Positions 44,724 to 54,373 are shown, numbered from the stretch's first letter. The stretch is DNA of 64,000 bases from Candidatus Uabimicrobium amorphum (GCF_009002475.1 NZ_AP019860.1:6834501-6898500), one strand, 5' to 3'. The notes: generated from the sequence alone by a model not told the origin. Translations and numbers: made by a program.

Positions 44724-44751
44724 TTGATTATGAGTGGCGACTCTTTACAAT
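44724..44751 (+). promoter_or_regulatory. Sigma-70-type promoter of tig
   Basis: TTGATT (44724-44729) and TACAAT (44746-44751) are 16 bases apart, 53 bases ahead of the GTG start. It lies outside the repeat block. Confidence 0.5.
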
Positions 44752-44804
44752 AGACGCAAAAAGCTATCAAACACATCTTTTATTCTACAGCGAAAGGCAA
44801 AAAC

Positions 44805-46151
44805 GTGGCAAATATAAAGATCACCGAGACACTTAACTCTGGCCTGAAGCGCCAATACTCTATTGTGGTGAGCGCTGATTATTTGAACAAGAAATTAGAT
44901 GAAGATTTTGCAAAAATACAGCCCGATGCCGTTGTCGAAGGCTATGAAAAAGGACAGGTTCCTGAGCAAGTACTCAAGGAAAAATTTGGTGGTAAGGTTC
45001 TTGGCAAAGTGATGCAGGAAATTGTCGATGAATCCATCAAAAAACATTTCGACGAAATTGATCATTCTGCGGCTACGCAGCCACAAGTTGTGATAAAGGA
45101 TGAGAATTGGCAAAAGGCCGATGATATTCATATTGAAATGTCGTATGAAGTGCTACCGGCGATTCCCGAAGTGGACCTGAGTCATATTCGTTTGGAAAAA
45201 ATGGTCGCGACCATTGACGAAGCTTCTATCGATGAAGCTCTGGGAAATTTATCGAAAGCTCAACCGGATTTCAAAGACTACGAAGAGGACACCGCGGCGC
45301 AAAATGGTGACCAAGTGGTGATGGATTTTGTCGGTAAAGTTGACGGGAAAGCATTTGAAGGTGGAACAGCGCAAGATTACCCACTTGTTTTGGGATCGGG
45401 AAGTTTTATTCCGGGTTTTGAAGATCAACTTTTGGGTATAAAAGCCCAAGAAGTTCGCAATGTCAAAGTGACGTTTCCTGAAAATTACGATGCCAGCCAT
45501 TTAGCAGGTAAACCGGCGATATTTGAGTGTACCATCAAAACGATCCGCCAACCAATTCCTTTGGAAATCAACGATGCGTTGGCAAAAAAGTTTGGGGCGA
45601 AGGACTTGAACGATTTGCGTACACAAGTTAGCAAAAGTTTAGAGTTGGAATATGCCGATGTTGCGCGTGCGGTGATGAAGCGCGACTTATTTAGCGAATT
45701 GGAAAAATTAGTTTCTTTCGAATTGCCGCCAACTCTCGTTGAGAGTGAAGCGCAGCAAATTGCGCATCAATTGTGGCACGCCGAAAATCCAGAGGTTACC
45801 GATCACAATCACGGAGAGATTGACACCACGGACGCACACAAACTGTTGGCAGAGCGCCGCGTGTGCCTAGGCTTGTTTCTGGCCGATATTGGCGACAAGA
45901 TTAAGGTAAAAGTGAGTGACGCCGAATTGCAGCAAGTGATCATGCAGCAAGCGCGTCAGTATCCGGGAAAGCAACAAGAGTTCTTGGAGTACGTGCAAAA
46001 AAATCCACAAATGCAACAGCAACTGCGCGCAACTGTATTCGAAGACAAGGTAGTAGAGCATGTCTTTGATCAGGTTACCGTTACCGAAAAAAATACCACA
46101 ACAGCGGAATTGCAACAAGCACTTCGCGCGTTGAATGAAACTCCTCTATAA
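44805..46151 (+). CDS. tig: Trigger factor
   Basis: A 448-residue ribosome-associated chaperone starting at GTG 44805. Order: N-terminal ribosome-binding domain (about 1-130), FKBP-type PPIase domain (about 160-240, with GDQVVMDFVGKVDGKAFEGG and IPGFEDQLLGIK), and a long helical C-terminal arm. The signature loop that docks on ribosomal protein L23, usually GFRxGKxP, reads GYEKGQVP here (46-53), so two or three key positions differ. The overall wording (LKRQYSIVV, FIPGFEDQLLGIKAQE, VTFPENYDASHLAGKPA) resembles alphaproteobacterial trigger factors. It is not followed by clpP/clpX, its common partners; a convergent VIT-vWA gene follows instead. Confidence 0.92.
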   Translation: MANIKITETLNSGLKRQYSIVVSADYLNKKLDEDFAKIQPDAVVEGYEKGQVPEQVLKEKFGGKVLGKVMQEIVDESIKKHFDEIDHSAATQPQVVIKDENWQKADDIHIEMSYEVLPAIPEVDLSHIRLEKMVATIDEASIDEALGNLSKAQPDFKDYEEDTAAQNGDQVVMDFVGKVDGKAFEGGTAQDYPLVLGSGSFIPGFEDQLLGIKAQEVRNVKVTFPENYDASHLAGKPAIFECTIKTIRQPIPLEINDALAKKFGAKDLNDLRTQVSKSLELEYADVARAVMKRDLFSELEKLVSFELPPTLVESEAQQIAHQLWHAENPEVTDHNHGEIDTTDAHKLLAERRVCLGLFLADIGDKIKVKVSDAELQQVIMQQARQYPGKQQEFLEYVQKNPQMQQQLRATVFEDKVVEHVFDQVTVTEKNTTTAELQQALRALNETPL

Positions 46152-46156
46152 AACAA

Positions 46157-46188
46157 CAGTAGTGTCTGTCATGTGACAGACACTACTG
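46157..46188. terminator. Bidirectional terminator after tig
   Basis: A perfect 15-bp stem (46157-46171 and 46174-46188) with a two-base tip lies between the convergent tig and VIT-vWA genes. There is no long T run on either side. Confidence 0.65.
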
Positions 46189-46193
46189 CGTTC

Positions 46194-48761
46194 TCATTCC
46201 ACACTGCGAATCTCCCCCAAAGTTAGGGTCGCGATTGCCATCTCAAAAACAGCCTTTTCACCTTTTTTTCTACTCAGAATCGTCTTGTCTTTACCGTTTT
46301 GTGCAAAGATTTTTTCCATAGCGCGTTGCCAATTTCCTTGGGGAGATTTACGTAACATAAGTATCGCAAAATACCAAGCTTTACTTATATTTTTTCGTGG
46401 TGTGGCGTTTGACACAGTCGTGATTTTCTCCACAAGGCTGGGATGGTTTTGTTCATAGTCGAGTTGTTGCAACGCAACCCCTACCATTGCCGTTTTCAAA
46501 ATATTTTTTCTATCTGCGAGGTGGTACGACAACGCTACCTTTTCGAGAATATATGTTTCCAACAAACCAACATCATCGATTTTGACATGATGACGTTGCG
46601 CTTCTCTGATCGCCATCAACAGCCACACATTGGCTTCTATATCGCGAAAAGTATTGTTTTGCATTCGTTGTGCGCAAAGAGCAAAGCTTTTGAGTAACGC
46701 CTGGCGAATAAGCGGCGAGTAGGTTCCCGTGGAATACAGTTTTGCCAGAGCAAAAGTTGCCATCGCGTGATCACATATATTTTCCCGACGAGAAATCAAA
46801 CCGTTCTTTTGGCGAGATTTTCCGATAAAACGCTGCGCTTTTCTGATAATGTGATGGTACGACGGAGCAAAATCTTCGCCTTTTACTTTCAAAAAACACA
46901 ACAACGATAATATGGTTACTTGCAAATTTCCCCAACTCCCATCTGCTTTTTGCTGTCGCGCTAGCCATTGTAAATTGCGTAACAGACTTTCTGTTTTTAA
47001 CCATACCGGAGCGCCACCGCCTTGCACTATATTTTTGCCACCAAATCTTCCTGAGAATTGAACATTTCCCGACGTAGGGTCTTGGTAGCGGTGTTTCGCA
47101 ATACGCCATTCTTTGTAGTCGGCGTCTTTTTCCAGAACCAAATAGGAGGTGTACGATGTTACAATACCCGCTTGTTTTGACAACGCGATAATTTTGTCTT
47201 TCATTTCTGTGCCAAAAGAAAACTTCGGTTGTATCTTTTTTTTGTACTCTTCGCCAAGTAGAAATTCGATTTGTTGGTTCATCCACATACCTTTTACCGC
47301 TAAATTTTCCAGCGTTTGTTTTGGAAAAATTACGTGTTTGCGTATTTTGATTTTTTGATTTGCGGTTTTTCCCACAACGGTAACGGGTATTTTGCCGTGT
47401 TGTCGATATCTACCACTAAATACTATTTGTGAACCTTCGAATAATTCGCGGGCTATTTTTGGAAAAATATCATGAGTTTGTGCTCCGGAAAAATATACCT
47501 TCACGCTACTTAAAATGGGGCGTGAGATTTTGTCGAAAAAATGTGAAAGATGTGCATGAATATCACGCTGTGCAATCGAAGTATGTGTACCACCATTGTC
47601 ACGCGCTAAATTCTGCAAAAATCGCACGTCGGTATCGCCTCCGATGCCAAAGGTAAACAAACGCGTATTCTTCGGAAGTGTATCTCTTGGAGTATAGATA
47701 TTACCGTCCTTACCATCGGTGATCAAAACCACCGTGTGTGGTAGTGATGACTCCATTTTTAGGGCTTCGCTAACGGCTCCATGTATGTTTGTTCCACCAT
47801 AAACTTTTAGTTTGTGAATGAAGTCATAGCCGCGTTCTTTGTTTTTTTGAGTGGCAGCGAGCAATTTTGTTGCAAGAGATTTTGTATGGTAGCTAAAAGC
47901 AATGACGTTAAACGCGTCATTTTCACGCAAATTTTCAATGGCGTACAACAGAGCACGACGCGCTTTTTTTATTTTTTCCCCTTGCATACTACCAGAGATG
48001 TCGACGACAAAAGTAATTGCTTTAGCAATGGGTTGTTGTTTTTTTTGCGGAGGAGTGATCATTGCTGTGAAGTAGCCGCTTTCTTTGGCGTGCGGACGAA
48101 AAAAAGCAAAATCCATGCGCCACTGATCACATTTGGTTTTATAAGAAAATTCAATTTCGCTTTTGTCATTGTCTTGTATATTAAAGCGTATTTGCGAAGG
48201 GGTTTGCTTCATCTTACATGTAGATTGGGAACAAGAAAAGTCAACGATGGGCATATCGGAAAAGATATTCGCCGTTAAGTTGAAATTCTTTTGTGAGGGC
48301 GAAAGATATCTGTAGCTCACGTTTCCTGCCTCATAGGGCAGCATTTCCCAATAGATTATTTTAATTTTTTGCGGTGTATTTGGTAGCACCGGAAAAATGC
48401 GAATCTGGTACTTTCCATTTCCCTGATCTTCTAAAAGAGCCGGATCTACCGATTTTTGCATGATTTTTGTGTAAATACGACGCGCTTTATTTTTTTCGAC
48501 AACGGCTCCTGACATTTCTCGGTCATTGATCCACATCGCAAGGTGATGTATTTTCGCGGTGGCGGGAATCGAAAATTGATAAATAACTTCGACACTATTG
48601 TTGTTACTATTTTGAAATACTTGACTGATGGTTGTGATGGCAAGTTGGTTGCGTATTGCGACATGAACATCGTGTTTTTGTTGCGTAATATAGCGCTCCG
48701 GTCTTACGATCCCTGCGTATAAACAACCATATACCACAAAAAATATAATTATTTTCTTCAT
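46194..48761 (-). CDS. Secreted VIT-vWA protein with C-terminal alpha-toroid domain
   Basis: An 855-residue protein behind AGGAG. Signal peptide (about 1-16), VIT domain (about 20-145: AITTISQVFQNSNNNSVEVIYQF and VPN-type strands, summarised here by the QVFQN element), and vWA domain (about 245-415) with a MIDAS motif DISGS near 250, a distal threonine in GGTNIHG and ITDG. After a beta-rich linker, residues about 600-820 form a helical barrel of the terpene-cyclase/prenyltransferase type: LQWLARQQKADGSWG, then repeats with ALAKLYSTG and helical pairs. It has no catalytic DxDD motif there, so the barrel is more likely a binding module. VIT-vWA proteins mediate metal-dependent adhesion. It is convergent with tig and divergent from the FHA kinase. 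Confidence 0.85.
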   Translation of the reverse strand: MKKIIIFFVVYGCLYAGIVRPERYITQQKHDVHVAIRNQLAITTISQVFQNSNNNSVEVIYQFSIPATAKIHHLAMWINDREMSGAVVEKNKARRIYTKIMQKSVDPALLEDQGNGKYQIRIFPVLPNTPQKIKIIYWEMLPYEAGNVSYRYLSPSQKNFNLTANIFSDMPIVDFSCSQSTCKMKQTPSQIRFNIQDNDKSEIEFSYKTKCDQWRMDFAFFRPHAKESGYFTAMITPPQKKQQPIAKAITFVVDISGSMQGEKIKKARRALLYAIENLRENDAFNVIAFSYHTKSLATKLLAATQKNKERGYDFIHKLKVYGGTNIHGAVSEALKMESSLPHTVVLITDGKDGNIYTPRDTLPKNTRLFTFGIGGDTDVRFLQNLARDNGGTHTSIAQRDIHAHLSHFFDKISRPILSSVKVYFSGAQTHDIFPKIARELFEGSQIVFSGRYRQHGKIPVTVVGKTANQKIKIRKHVIFPKQTLENLAVKGMWMNQQIEFLLGEEYKKKIQPKFSFGTEMKDKIIALSKQAGIVTSYTSYLVLEKDADYKEWRIAKHRYQDPTSGNVQFSGRFGGKNIVQGGGAPVWLKTESLLRNLQWLARQQKADGSWGNLQVTILSLLCFLKVKGEDFAPSYHHIIRKAQRFIGKSRQKNGLISRRENICDHAMATFALAKLYSTGTYSPLIRQALLKSFALCAQRMQNNTFRDIEANVWLLMAIREAQRHHVKIDDVGLLETYILEKVALSYHLADRKNILKTAMVGVALQQLDYEQNHPSLVEKITTVSNATPRKNISKAWYFAILMLRKSPQGNWQRAMEKIFAQNGKDKTILSRKKGEKAVFEMAIATLTLGEIRSVE

Positions 48762-48968
48762 GAGGTACTCCTAGTTCAATTTTCGTCCGAGTTTATTTTT
48801 AGGAGTAGTGGGCCCATCTACTAGATATTCGCGATTATTCAAGTAGACGAAAGTTTCGCGTTAAAGTTCATTTTTTATTTAAAATATGCTATGATAAATT
48901 ATCGTCGCGGCATAACGCTTTACTTGTGTAACATAAACTGGTGCTTTAAAAAGTGGTCAGGAAAAGAA

Positions 48969-51900
48969 ATGCATGATGTCTATACAATTTCGATGGTGAG
49001 AGGTTGGATTACCGGAAAATTTGATGATTGTCCTATCGCGTCCTGGTTAAAGAAAAAACTGGAAGGTCGTATTGCCAATCAGCAAATTGAGAAAATTTAT
49101 CTGCATATTTTGCAAAAATGTTCTCATCGCAATACCACTCCAACTTTCGATAAAAATGATTTATTAAGTCTTGTTCGCCAAGAAACGGTTGCGGTGATGC
49201 GCAACTTCGATAAAAAAACCGATTGGAACAAAGTTTTCCACACCCACGAGCCAGTATTCAATCTAATAGACGACCCTTCGGCAAAACAAAAACAACCATT
49301 TAGTCTGGAAGACTCGGTCTCTTCTGATGAAATTAAATCCTTAGTAAACAAAAAAGAGCCTGTGGCGAAGTTCATTGAGACAGACAGTCCGCTACCAAAG
49401 GAGCCTTTTGTTGTCGAAGATTCTACCTTGAAAGGCAGTCCGCAAGCAAAGGAGCCTTTTGTCGAAGAGTCTACTTTGAAAAACCATCCGCTACCAAAAG
49501 AACCTTTCGTCGTCGAAGATTCTACTTACAAAAACTCTCCTCCGTCGACACAAGTGTCTTCCAACAACACGTTTTTTGAAAAAGCAGACGTCACCCAAGT
49601 ATTGGGCAATAATTCTCCTGCGGAGACTTACGTAGAAGACCGGCCCGCGAAAGAGTTGCATACTCTACGCATGCAACGCTACAACATTCTTCGTGACATC
49701 AATCGTGGGGCTTTTGGTATCGTTTTCCAGGGTTTTGACACTCTTCTACAACGAAACGTCGCCATCAAACACATTTATCGGCAAATGGATAGTCATGATT
49801 TGCATAGCTTTGAAAAAGAGGCACAAACGTTGGCGAGTTTGAATCACCCGAGTATTGTGCAAGTTTATGACTGTGGAGTAAACAGCAAAAATTTACCTTT
49901 TATCGTCATGGAATTTGTGCAAGGAGAAGATATTGGTCTTTACGTGAAAGATCATAAGCCTGGAACGGTGGCGGTTGTGAATTATATGTGTCAGCTTGTC
50001 GAAGCTTTGGCATATATTCACAAAAGAGATATCTTTCACCAGGACATCAAGCCAGCAAACGTTTTGGTGACCACCGAAACGGAAAGTCCGCGTATTAAAC
50101 TTGTGGATTTTGGTATCGCCGAAAAGGGCAACAAGATTCAAGAGCGTTTTGCGGGAACGATTCGTTATTCACCACCGGAAAAGTTCGGTGATGGATTTAC
50201 CCCGCAACCTACGAGCGACATCTATTCTTTTGGCGCGATGTTTTACGAAATTTTAACCGGAGAAATCGCTATTTCCGAAGACAATATGGAGTTGATTTAC
50301 GAGGCAATTATGCGCGGAATCTCTTTTGATGAAAAGCACAACTCTATTGATGCGCGTTTACGGGAAATTTGTCTAAAATGCGTGGCCATTGATCCGAAGA
50401 ATCGCTACCAAAACGCTTCCGAGTTATTGATGGATTTACTCGACTACAGCAATAGCGAAAATAGCGATGACGTCAGTGAATCTCCTATCCTATGTCTAAT
50501 CCAAAATCGCGGCAAGATTTTGTTTCCCTTGGTAAAGCGCGTCAATTACATAGGTCGTGCTTATGGCAATGAGATTGTCGTCCAAGATCCCACGATCTCG
50601 CGAAAACAAGCGGTGATCACCTTGGAAAATGACGACGGTGTTCCCAAAGTGCATATCACCAATCTCAGCAAAATGACACCCGTAAAAATTGGCAAAAAAG
50701 ATTTATTGTACAACGAAAGTGCTTTTCTCGGAGAAAACGACCGTATCCAAATCGCCAGCTATACGTTTTACTATATTGCCGGTCATCGACACCACGATGA
50801 CGACCATCACGATTCACAGGGGGAATTGATGCTGGAAAAAGATGCGATGATTTTTCTCAAAGAGGAAGATATCTTTGGAAAGTATAATTTAACGCCTATT
50901 TCGGGCATAAACGGTGAGAGGTATGTACTCAAAAGCGATATCAATGACATTTATAAAAACAAAATAGGTGAAATGACCGTAACGTACACCGATGACAACG
51001 AAATATACTATCCCGATAGCGATGAAGATGACGAAGTCACTGGCGAAACCACTCCGGTGACATCTCCCACAGACAAAAAGACACTTCAGAAAAATTTCGC
51101 AAACTTCAAATCTGCCGAGGACAACAGCGCATGGGTCGCTGATTTAACCAAAACATTGGCGGGAAACGATAGCATAAACAAAGAAGTTGCGGTAAATATG
51201 CTGCTGAAGATAGGTCCAGATGCCTTGCCGGTTATGTTGGATACTGCGGTGCGTTTTGATGTGGCAATTCCCAGTATGGTTGCGGTTTGCAAAGAGATGC
51301 TTCCCGATGTGATTCCCGCGCTTTCGGAACAGTTGACCAACAGTAATCCAATGATTTGTGCGCTAGTACTAAATATTCTCAGTCGTTTGGGAACCGAAGG
51401 AGTCAAACCACTTGCGGATCTACTCGATAGCCAAGACACTAACTTGCGAAAAGCGGCTGCGGCAGCCATTTTACAAATGGGTCCCACGGTGATTCCTCAG
51501 ATGAAGCATATCGCCGGAACAAAACAATGGACCAACACCATTATGCAGTGGGAAAAAAGAGCTGTTCCTTATCTCATAGCGGAATTGCAAGATGAAGCCA
51601 CCGAAACACACGCCGAAAAAATTCTTTTGAAAATGGGACGCGACATTTTATTGGAATTGATACGCGCCATTCTCAACAAAAATATTCCCGCAGCGACGCG
51701 CAAGAAATTAAAACGGCTTGTTTTTAAAATGGCACCGATACGCGAACTCGTTTCGCTACTAACACATAAAAATGAACATGTTAGCAAAGTTGCCGAACGA
51801 CTTCTCGTGGGCTTTGGTCACGCCGCAACAAGTTCTTTAGCACAAAACCTTCGTCGCGTAGATGATCCCCTTAAAGTGTCTCTTTTAAAAGTACTCGGTA

Positions 51901-52019
51901 AAATGGGAAGTAAAGCAACGAAGGCCCTTGGCGAAATCGATAGATTATTAGAACACAATAATACTGCGGTCAAAAGAATGGCACAATGGGCAAAAAAGAG
52001 AATTGAGGACAATTCTTAG
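48969..52019 (+). CDS. Soluble Ser/Thr kinase with FHA and HEAT repeats (non-RD)
   Basis: Start at ATG 48969 (1016 residues), with AGGA seven bases ahead. Order: helical N-terminus, a linker with three 16-17-residue repeats (about 140-190, core KEPFV(V)E(D/E)ST), kinase (about 237-495) with NRGAFG, K near 267 and HQD (H357-Q358-D359) instead of HRD, DFG intact. An FHA domain (about 520-600) has IGRAYGNEI and DPTISRKQAVI, the phosphothreonine-binding pattern. A His/Asp-rich stretch follows, then HEAT-like repeats (about 706-1015: LADLLDSQDTNLRKAAAAAI). No membrane helix. The HQD change makes it a non-RD kinase, so activation-loop control differs from its neighbours. Its stop codon overlaps that of the convergent amidase gene. 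Confidence 0.88.
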   Translation: MHDVYTISMVRGWITGKFDDCPIASWLKKKLEGRIANQQIEKIYLHILQKCSHRNTTPTFDKNDLLSLVRQETVAVMRNFDKKTDWNKVFHTHEPVFNLIDDPSAKQKQPFSLEDSVSSDEIKSLVNKKEPVAKFIETDSPLPKEPFVVEDSTLKGSPQAKEPFVEESTLKNHPLPKEPFVVEDSTYKNSPPSTQVSSNNTFFEKADVTQVLGNNSPAETYVEDRPAKELHTLRMQRYNILRDINRGAFGIVFQGFDTLLQRNVAIKHIYRQMDSHDLHSFEKEAQTLASLNHPSIVQVYDCGVNSKNLPFIVMEFVQGEDIGLYVKDHKPGTVAVVNYMCQLVEALAYIHKRDIFHQDIKPANVLVTTETESPRIKLVDFGIAEKGNKIQERFAGTIRYSPPEKFGDGFTPQPTSDIYSFGAMFYEILTGEIAISEDNMELIYEAIMRGISFDEKHNSIDARLREICLKCVAIDPKNRYQNASELLMDLLDYSNSENSDDVSESPILCLIQNRGKILFPLVKRVNYIGRAYGNEIVVQDPTISRKQAVITLENDDGVPKVHITNLSKMTPVKIGKKDLLYNESAFLGENDRIQIASYTFYYIAGHRHHDDDHHDSQGELMLEKDAMIFLKEEDIFGKYNLTPISGINGERYVLKSDINDIYKNKIGEMTVTYTDDNEIYYPDSDEDDEVTGETTPVTSPTDKKTLQKNFANFKSAEDNSAWVADLTKTLAGNDSINKEVAVNMLLKIGPDALPVMLDTAVRFDVAIPSMVAVCKEMLPDVIPALSEQLTNSNPMICALVLNILSRLGTEGVKPLADLLDSQDTNLRKAAAAAILQMGPTVIPQMKHIAGTKQWTNTIMQWEKRAVPYLIAELQDEATETHAEKILLKMGRDILLELIRAILNKNIPAATRKKLKRLVFKMAPIRELVSLLTHKNEHVSKVAERLLVGFGHAATSSLAQNLRRVDDPLKVSLLKVLGKMGSKATKALGEIDRLLEHNNTAVKRMAQWAKKRIEDNS
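49389..49540 (+). repeat. Three in-frame linker repeats
   Basis: Three units of 48-51 bases encode PKEPFVVEDST-type motifs (the middle unit reads AKEPFVEEST) ahead of the kinase domain. Confidence 0.75.
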
Positions 52020-53494
52020 ATTACCGGAGTTTTCTCAAACCACGGTTGTGCTTTCTCTAACTGCGCGGCGAGGCGAAACAGAGTTGCCTCATCACCAAGA
52101 GGAGCGACAAATTGCACTCCGCAAGGCAAACCTTCCGCTGTCCAGTGTAGAGGAACAGACATTGCTGGTTGACCGGTGAGATTCGCCAACTGTGTAAAGG
52201 GAAACTTCTCCAGCATTTGCTTGGCCATCTTGTCGACAATGCCCGATGCCTTGAGTGTTTTTCCCAATCCGAGTAAGTTGACTACTTTTATGCCAAGGAT
52301 TTCCAACAAACGCGGAGCCGTTTCTCCCACTTTGGGCGGTGGTGTGGCAATCGTAGGAGTTAGGTATACATCGTATGTTTGATGAAAACACTGCATAGCG
52401 CGCGAAAATGTGTTCCAGTTTCTTTTGGCCTTGGCAAACTCATACGCACTAAAAGAACGCCCTAGCAAGGCAAGTGTCCATGTCACCGCTTCGACATCTT
52501 TACGCGTGGCTTTTCTTCCCAACATGGATTTTAGATGATCGATCTCTACGGCGGTCTCGCCAAATACCATTGTCAAATAAGAAGTGGCCAATTCCAATCC
52601 ATCATAATCCGGGGTTTTCTCTTCAACATCATGGCCGAGTTCCGACAAAAGTTTTGCCGCATTGTTTACGGCTTGTATGCACTCTGGATGAACATCACCT
52701 CCTACCGGTGACTGTGTCGAAAAAGCGATGCGCAATTTACCGGGATCTGTGGTGATTTCCTCCATATACTTGCGCGTGGGCGGTTGTATGATATAGGGAG
52801 AACCGATGTCTCCTCCATTTGTCGCATCCAACATTGCGGCACTGTCGCGGACACTTCGCGTAATTATATGCTCTACGGCCGCGCCTTGCCAATGTTCACC
52901 CTTGGGGCCTGTTGGCGTTCTTCCTCGTGAGGGTTTTAAACCAAAAAGGCCACAACAAGACGCAGGAATGCGCAGTGAACCTCCCCCATCTCCTCCGGAT
53001 GCCATAGGCACGAAGCCCGCGGCAATTGAAGATGCCGAACCACCACTCGATCCTCCGGATGTATGTTGTACATTCCACGGAGTCACCGTTGGCCCATAAG
53101 CCTCTGGCTCCGTAACTCCCATGAGTCCAAACTCCGGAGTATTTGTTTTTCCGACAACAATAACTCCTGTTGCTTTGTAGCGTTTCATCAACTCACTATC
53201 TTCGGGGGCGATATAATTCTTTAGGCCCTTGCACCCTCGGGTAAAAGGAAATCCTTTGTATGTCGATACCAAGTCTTTTATTAGAAAAGGTACACCGGCA
53301 AATACGCCATCAGACACAGGTTTTTGCGCCATTTCTCTTGCATGGTCGAACATGCGAATGATCACCGCATTTAATTTGGGATTCGTCTCTTCAATACGGC
53401 GAATAGATTCTTCGACGAGTTCTAAAGGCGTTACCTCTTTGCGTTTTACTAAATCCGCAAGTCCAAGCGCATCATAGTTCGCAAATTCTTTCAT
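52016..53494 (-). CDS. Amidase signature family hydrolase
   Basis: A 492-residue enzyme. Two starts are possible: ATG 53503 has AGGA directly against it, while ATG 53494 has AGGA nine bases away and is preferred. Catalytic elements (preferred numbering): K73 in LIKDLV, the glycine/serine segment GGSSGGS (147-153) with the cis-serine, and nucleophile S173 in GGDGGGSLRIPA. The family hydrolyses linear amides; wording such as GVTEPEAYGPTVTPWN resembles 6-aminohexanoate-cyclic-dimer hydrolase-like and fatty-acid-amide-hydrolase-like members, but the substrate is not predictable. No signal peptide. It is not part of gatCAB. Stop codons of this and the convergent kinase gene overlap. Confidence 0.9.
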   Translation of the reverse strand: MKEFANYDALGLADLVKRKEVTPLELVEESIRRIEETNPKLNAVIIRMFDHAREMAQKPVSDGVFAGVPFLIKDLVSTYKGFPFTRGCKGLKNYIAPEDSELMKRYKATGVIVVGKTNTPEFGLMGVTEPEAYGPTVTPWNVQHTSGGSSGGSASSIAAGFVPMASGGDGGGSLRIPASCCGLFGLKPSRGRTPTGPKGEHWQGAAVEHIITRSVRDSAAMLDATNGGDIGSPYIIQPPTRKYMEEITTDPGKLRIAFSTQSPVGGDVHPECIQAVNNAAKLLSELGHDVEEKTPDYDGLELATSYLTMVFGETAVEIDHLKSMLGRKATRKDVEAVTWTLALLGRSFSAYEFAKAKRNWNTFSRAMQCFHQTYDVYLTPTIATPPPKVGETAPRLLEILGIKVVNLLGLGKTLKASGIVDKMAKQMLEKFPFTQLANLTGQPAMSVPLHWTAEGLPCGVQFVAPLGDEATLFRLAAQLEKAQPWFEKTPVI

Positions 53495-53530
53495 ATCTGA
53501 CATTCCTTAACAATGTATTTGCAAGTGGCC

Positions 53531-53558
53531 AAAAAAAAACCGGACATATTGTCCGGCT
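53531..53558 (-). terminator. Rho-independent terminator of the 53576 gene
   Basis: On the minus strand the stem GCCGGAC/GTCCGGT around AATAT is followed by nine T residues, 18 bases after the stop of the secreted hypothetical gene. Confidence 0.88.
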
Positions 53559-53575
53559 CTTGTACAGATGTAAAT

Positions 53576-54373
53576 TTAGTTGACATCTTTGTAAAGTAGA
53601 ACAAAACTAGCGTCGCAATTTGATTTGCCGCCTATAGCTGTGATACTTAGTTTTACATCTTTGTTGCGTACAGGTAAGTTAATTTTGTAGACGTAGTATC
53701 CATTGAACGCAACGGACAACTCAGGGCGAAATACCTGGTTGTTTATCGATAAAGTAACATTTCTGAATTCGCGATCTGCTAGTAGAAGAGCGATTTGCGA
53801 ATGTGTACCTTTCAGGCTAATGTTTTGCGCTTTTGCACTCACACAACCATCTTTGTCTGTATCGCATTCAAAGTTTACAATGTGAGTGTTGCCATCATTG
53901 CCAACGAATGCTTCAGCCAAAGGATTCAAACTTTTCGCAACAGGGCGAAGTGTTTTGGCAGTTTTTTTGTTTTTAGAACCAGAAGTGTTTACTTTCAGGC
54001 TCATGGTAATTGGCTTTTGTATCCAGCCCCACTTCCATTCCACAACGATTTTGCAATTAAATGCCATGTTATTTTCGCCTTGAAGACGAAAGGTCATGTA
54101 TTTTGTCTTGGTGTTGGTGTTGATTGTGGTTTTGGTAACGCCCGCTTTTACTTCACTATCAAAAAACTTAACACCTTTACCGTTGGTGATGAGAAGATGC
54201 TTTACATCTTTATCAACTGTAATTTTGCGAATCTTTACATTGTATCCGTCAAAATCACCTTCGGAATCGTAAATTCCTTCGGCATTGGTTGAATCTTTGA
54301 AATCGTAGTCATATTCAGCTGCAAAGGAAAGATTTACAACAATCAGTCCTAGCAAAATAATGAAATATTTCAA
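53576..54373 (-). CDS. Secreted hypothetical protein
   Basis: A 265-residue protein starting at TTG 54373, chosen because AGGAG lies seven bases ahead and no ATG is in frame nearby. A signal peptide (cleavage after FAA, about residue 19) precedes an Asp/Tyr-rich mature start (YDYDFKDSTNAEGIYDSEGD) and a beta-rich body. A lysine-rich linker at about 127-150 splits it into two halves; the second half ends in alternating strands (VAFNGYYVYKINL, VKLSITAIGG). Two cysteine pairs are possible. I do not recognise a family. It has its own strong terminator, so it is probably a single-gene unit. Confidence 0.7.
   Translation of the reverse strand: MKYFIILLGLIVVNLSFAAEYDYDFKDSTNAEGIYDSEGDFDGYNVKIRKITVDKDVKHLLITNGKGVKFFDSEVKAGVTKTTINTNTKTKYMTFRLQGENNMAFNCKIVVEWKWGWIQKPITMSLKVNTSGSKNKKTAKTLRPVAKSLNPLAEAFVGNDGNTHIVNFECDTDKDGCVSAKAQNISLKGTHSQIALLLADREFRNVTLSINNQVFRPELSVAFNGYYVYKINLPVRNKDVKLSITAIGGKSNCDASFVLLYKDVN

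Larger units (their letters stand above)
44274..44804. other. Repeat-rich, gene-free region upstream of tig
   Basis: No supportable gene. It contains the right copies of both direct repeats (44372-44405 and 44533-44665), a small hairpin of the TCATTCCTGC/GCAGGAAT type near 44416-44438, and the tig promoter at its end. Confidence 0.65.
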
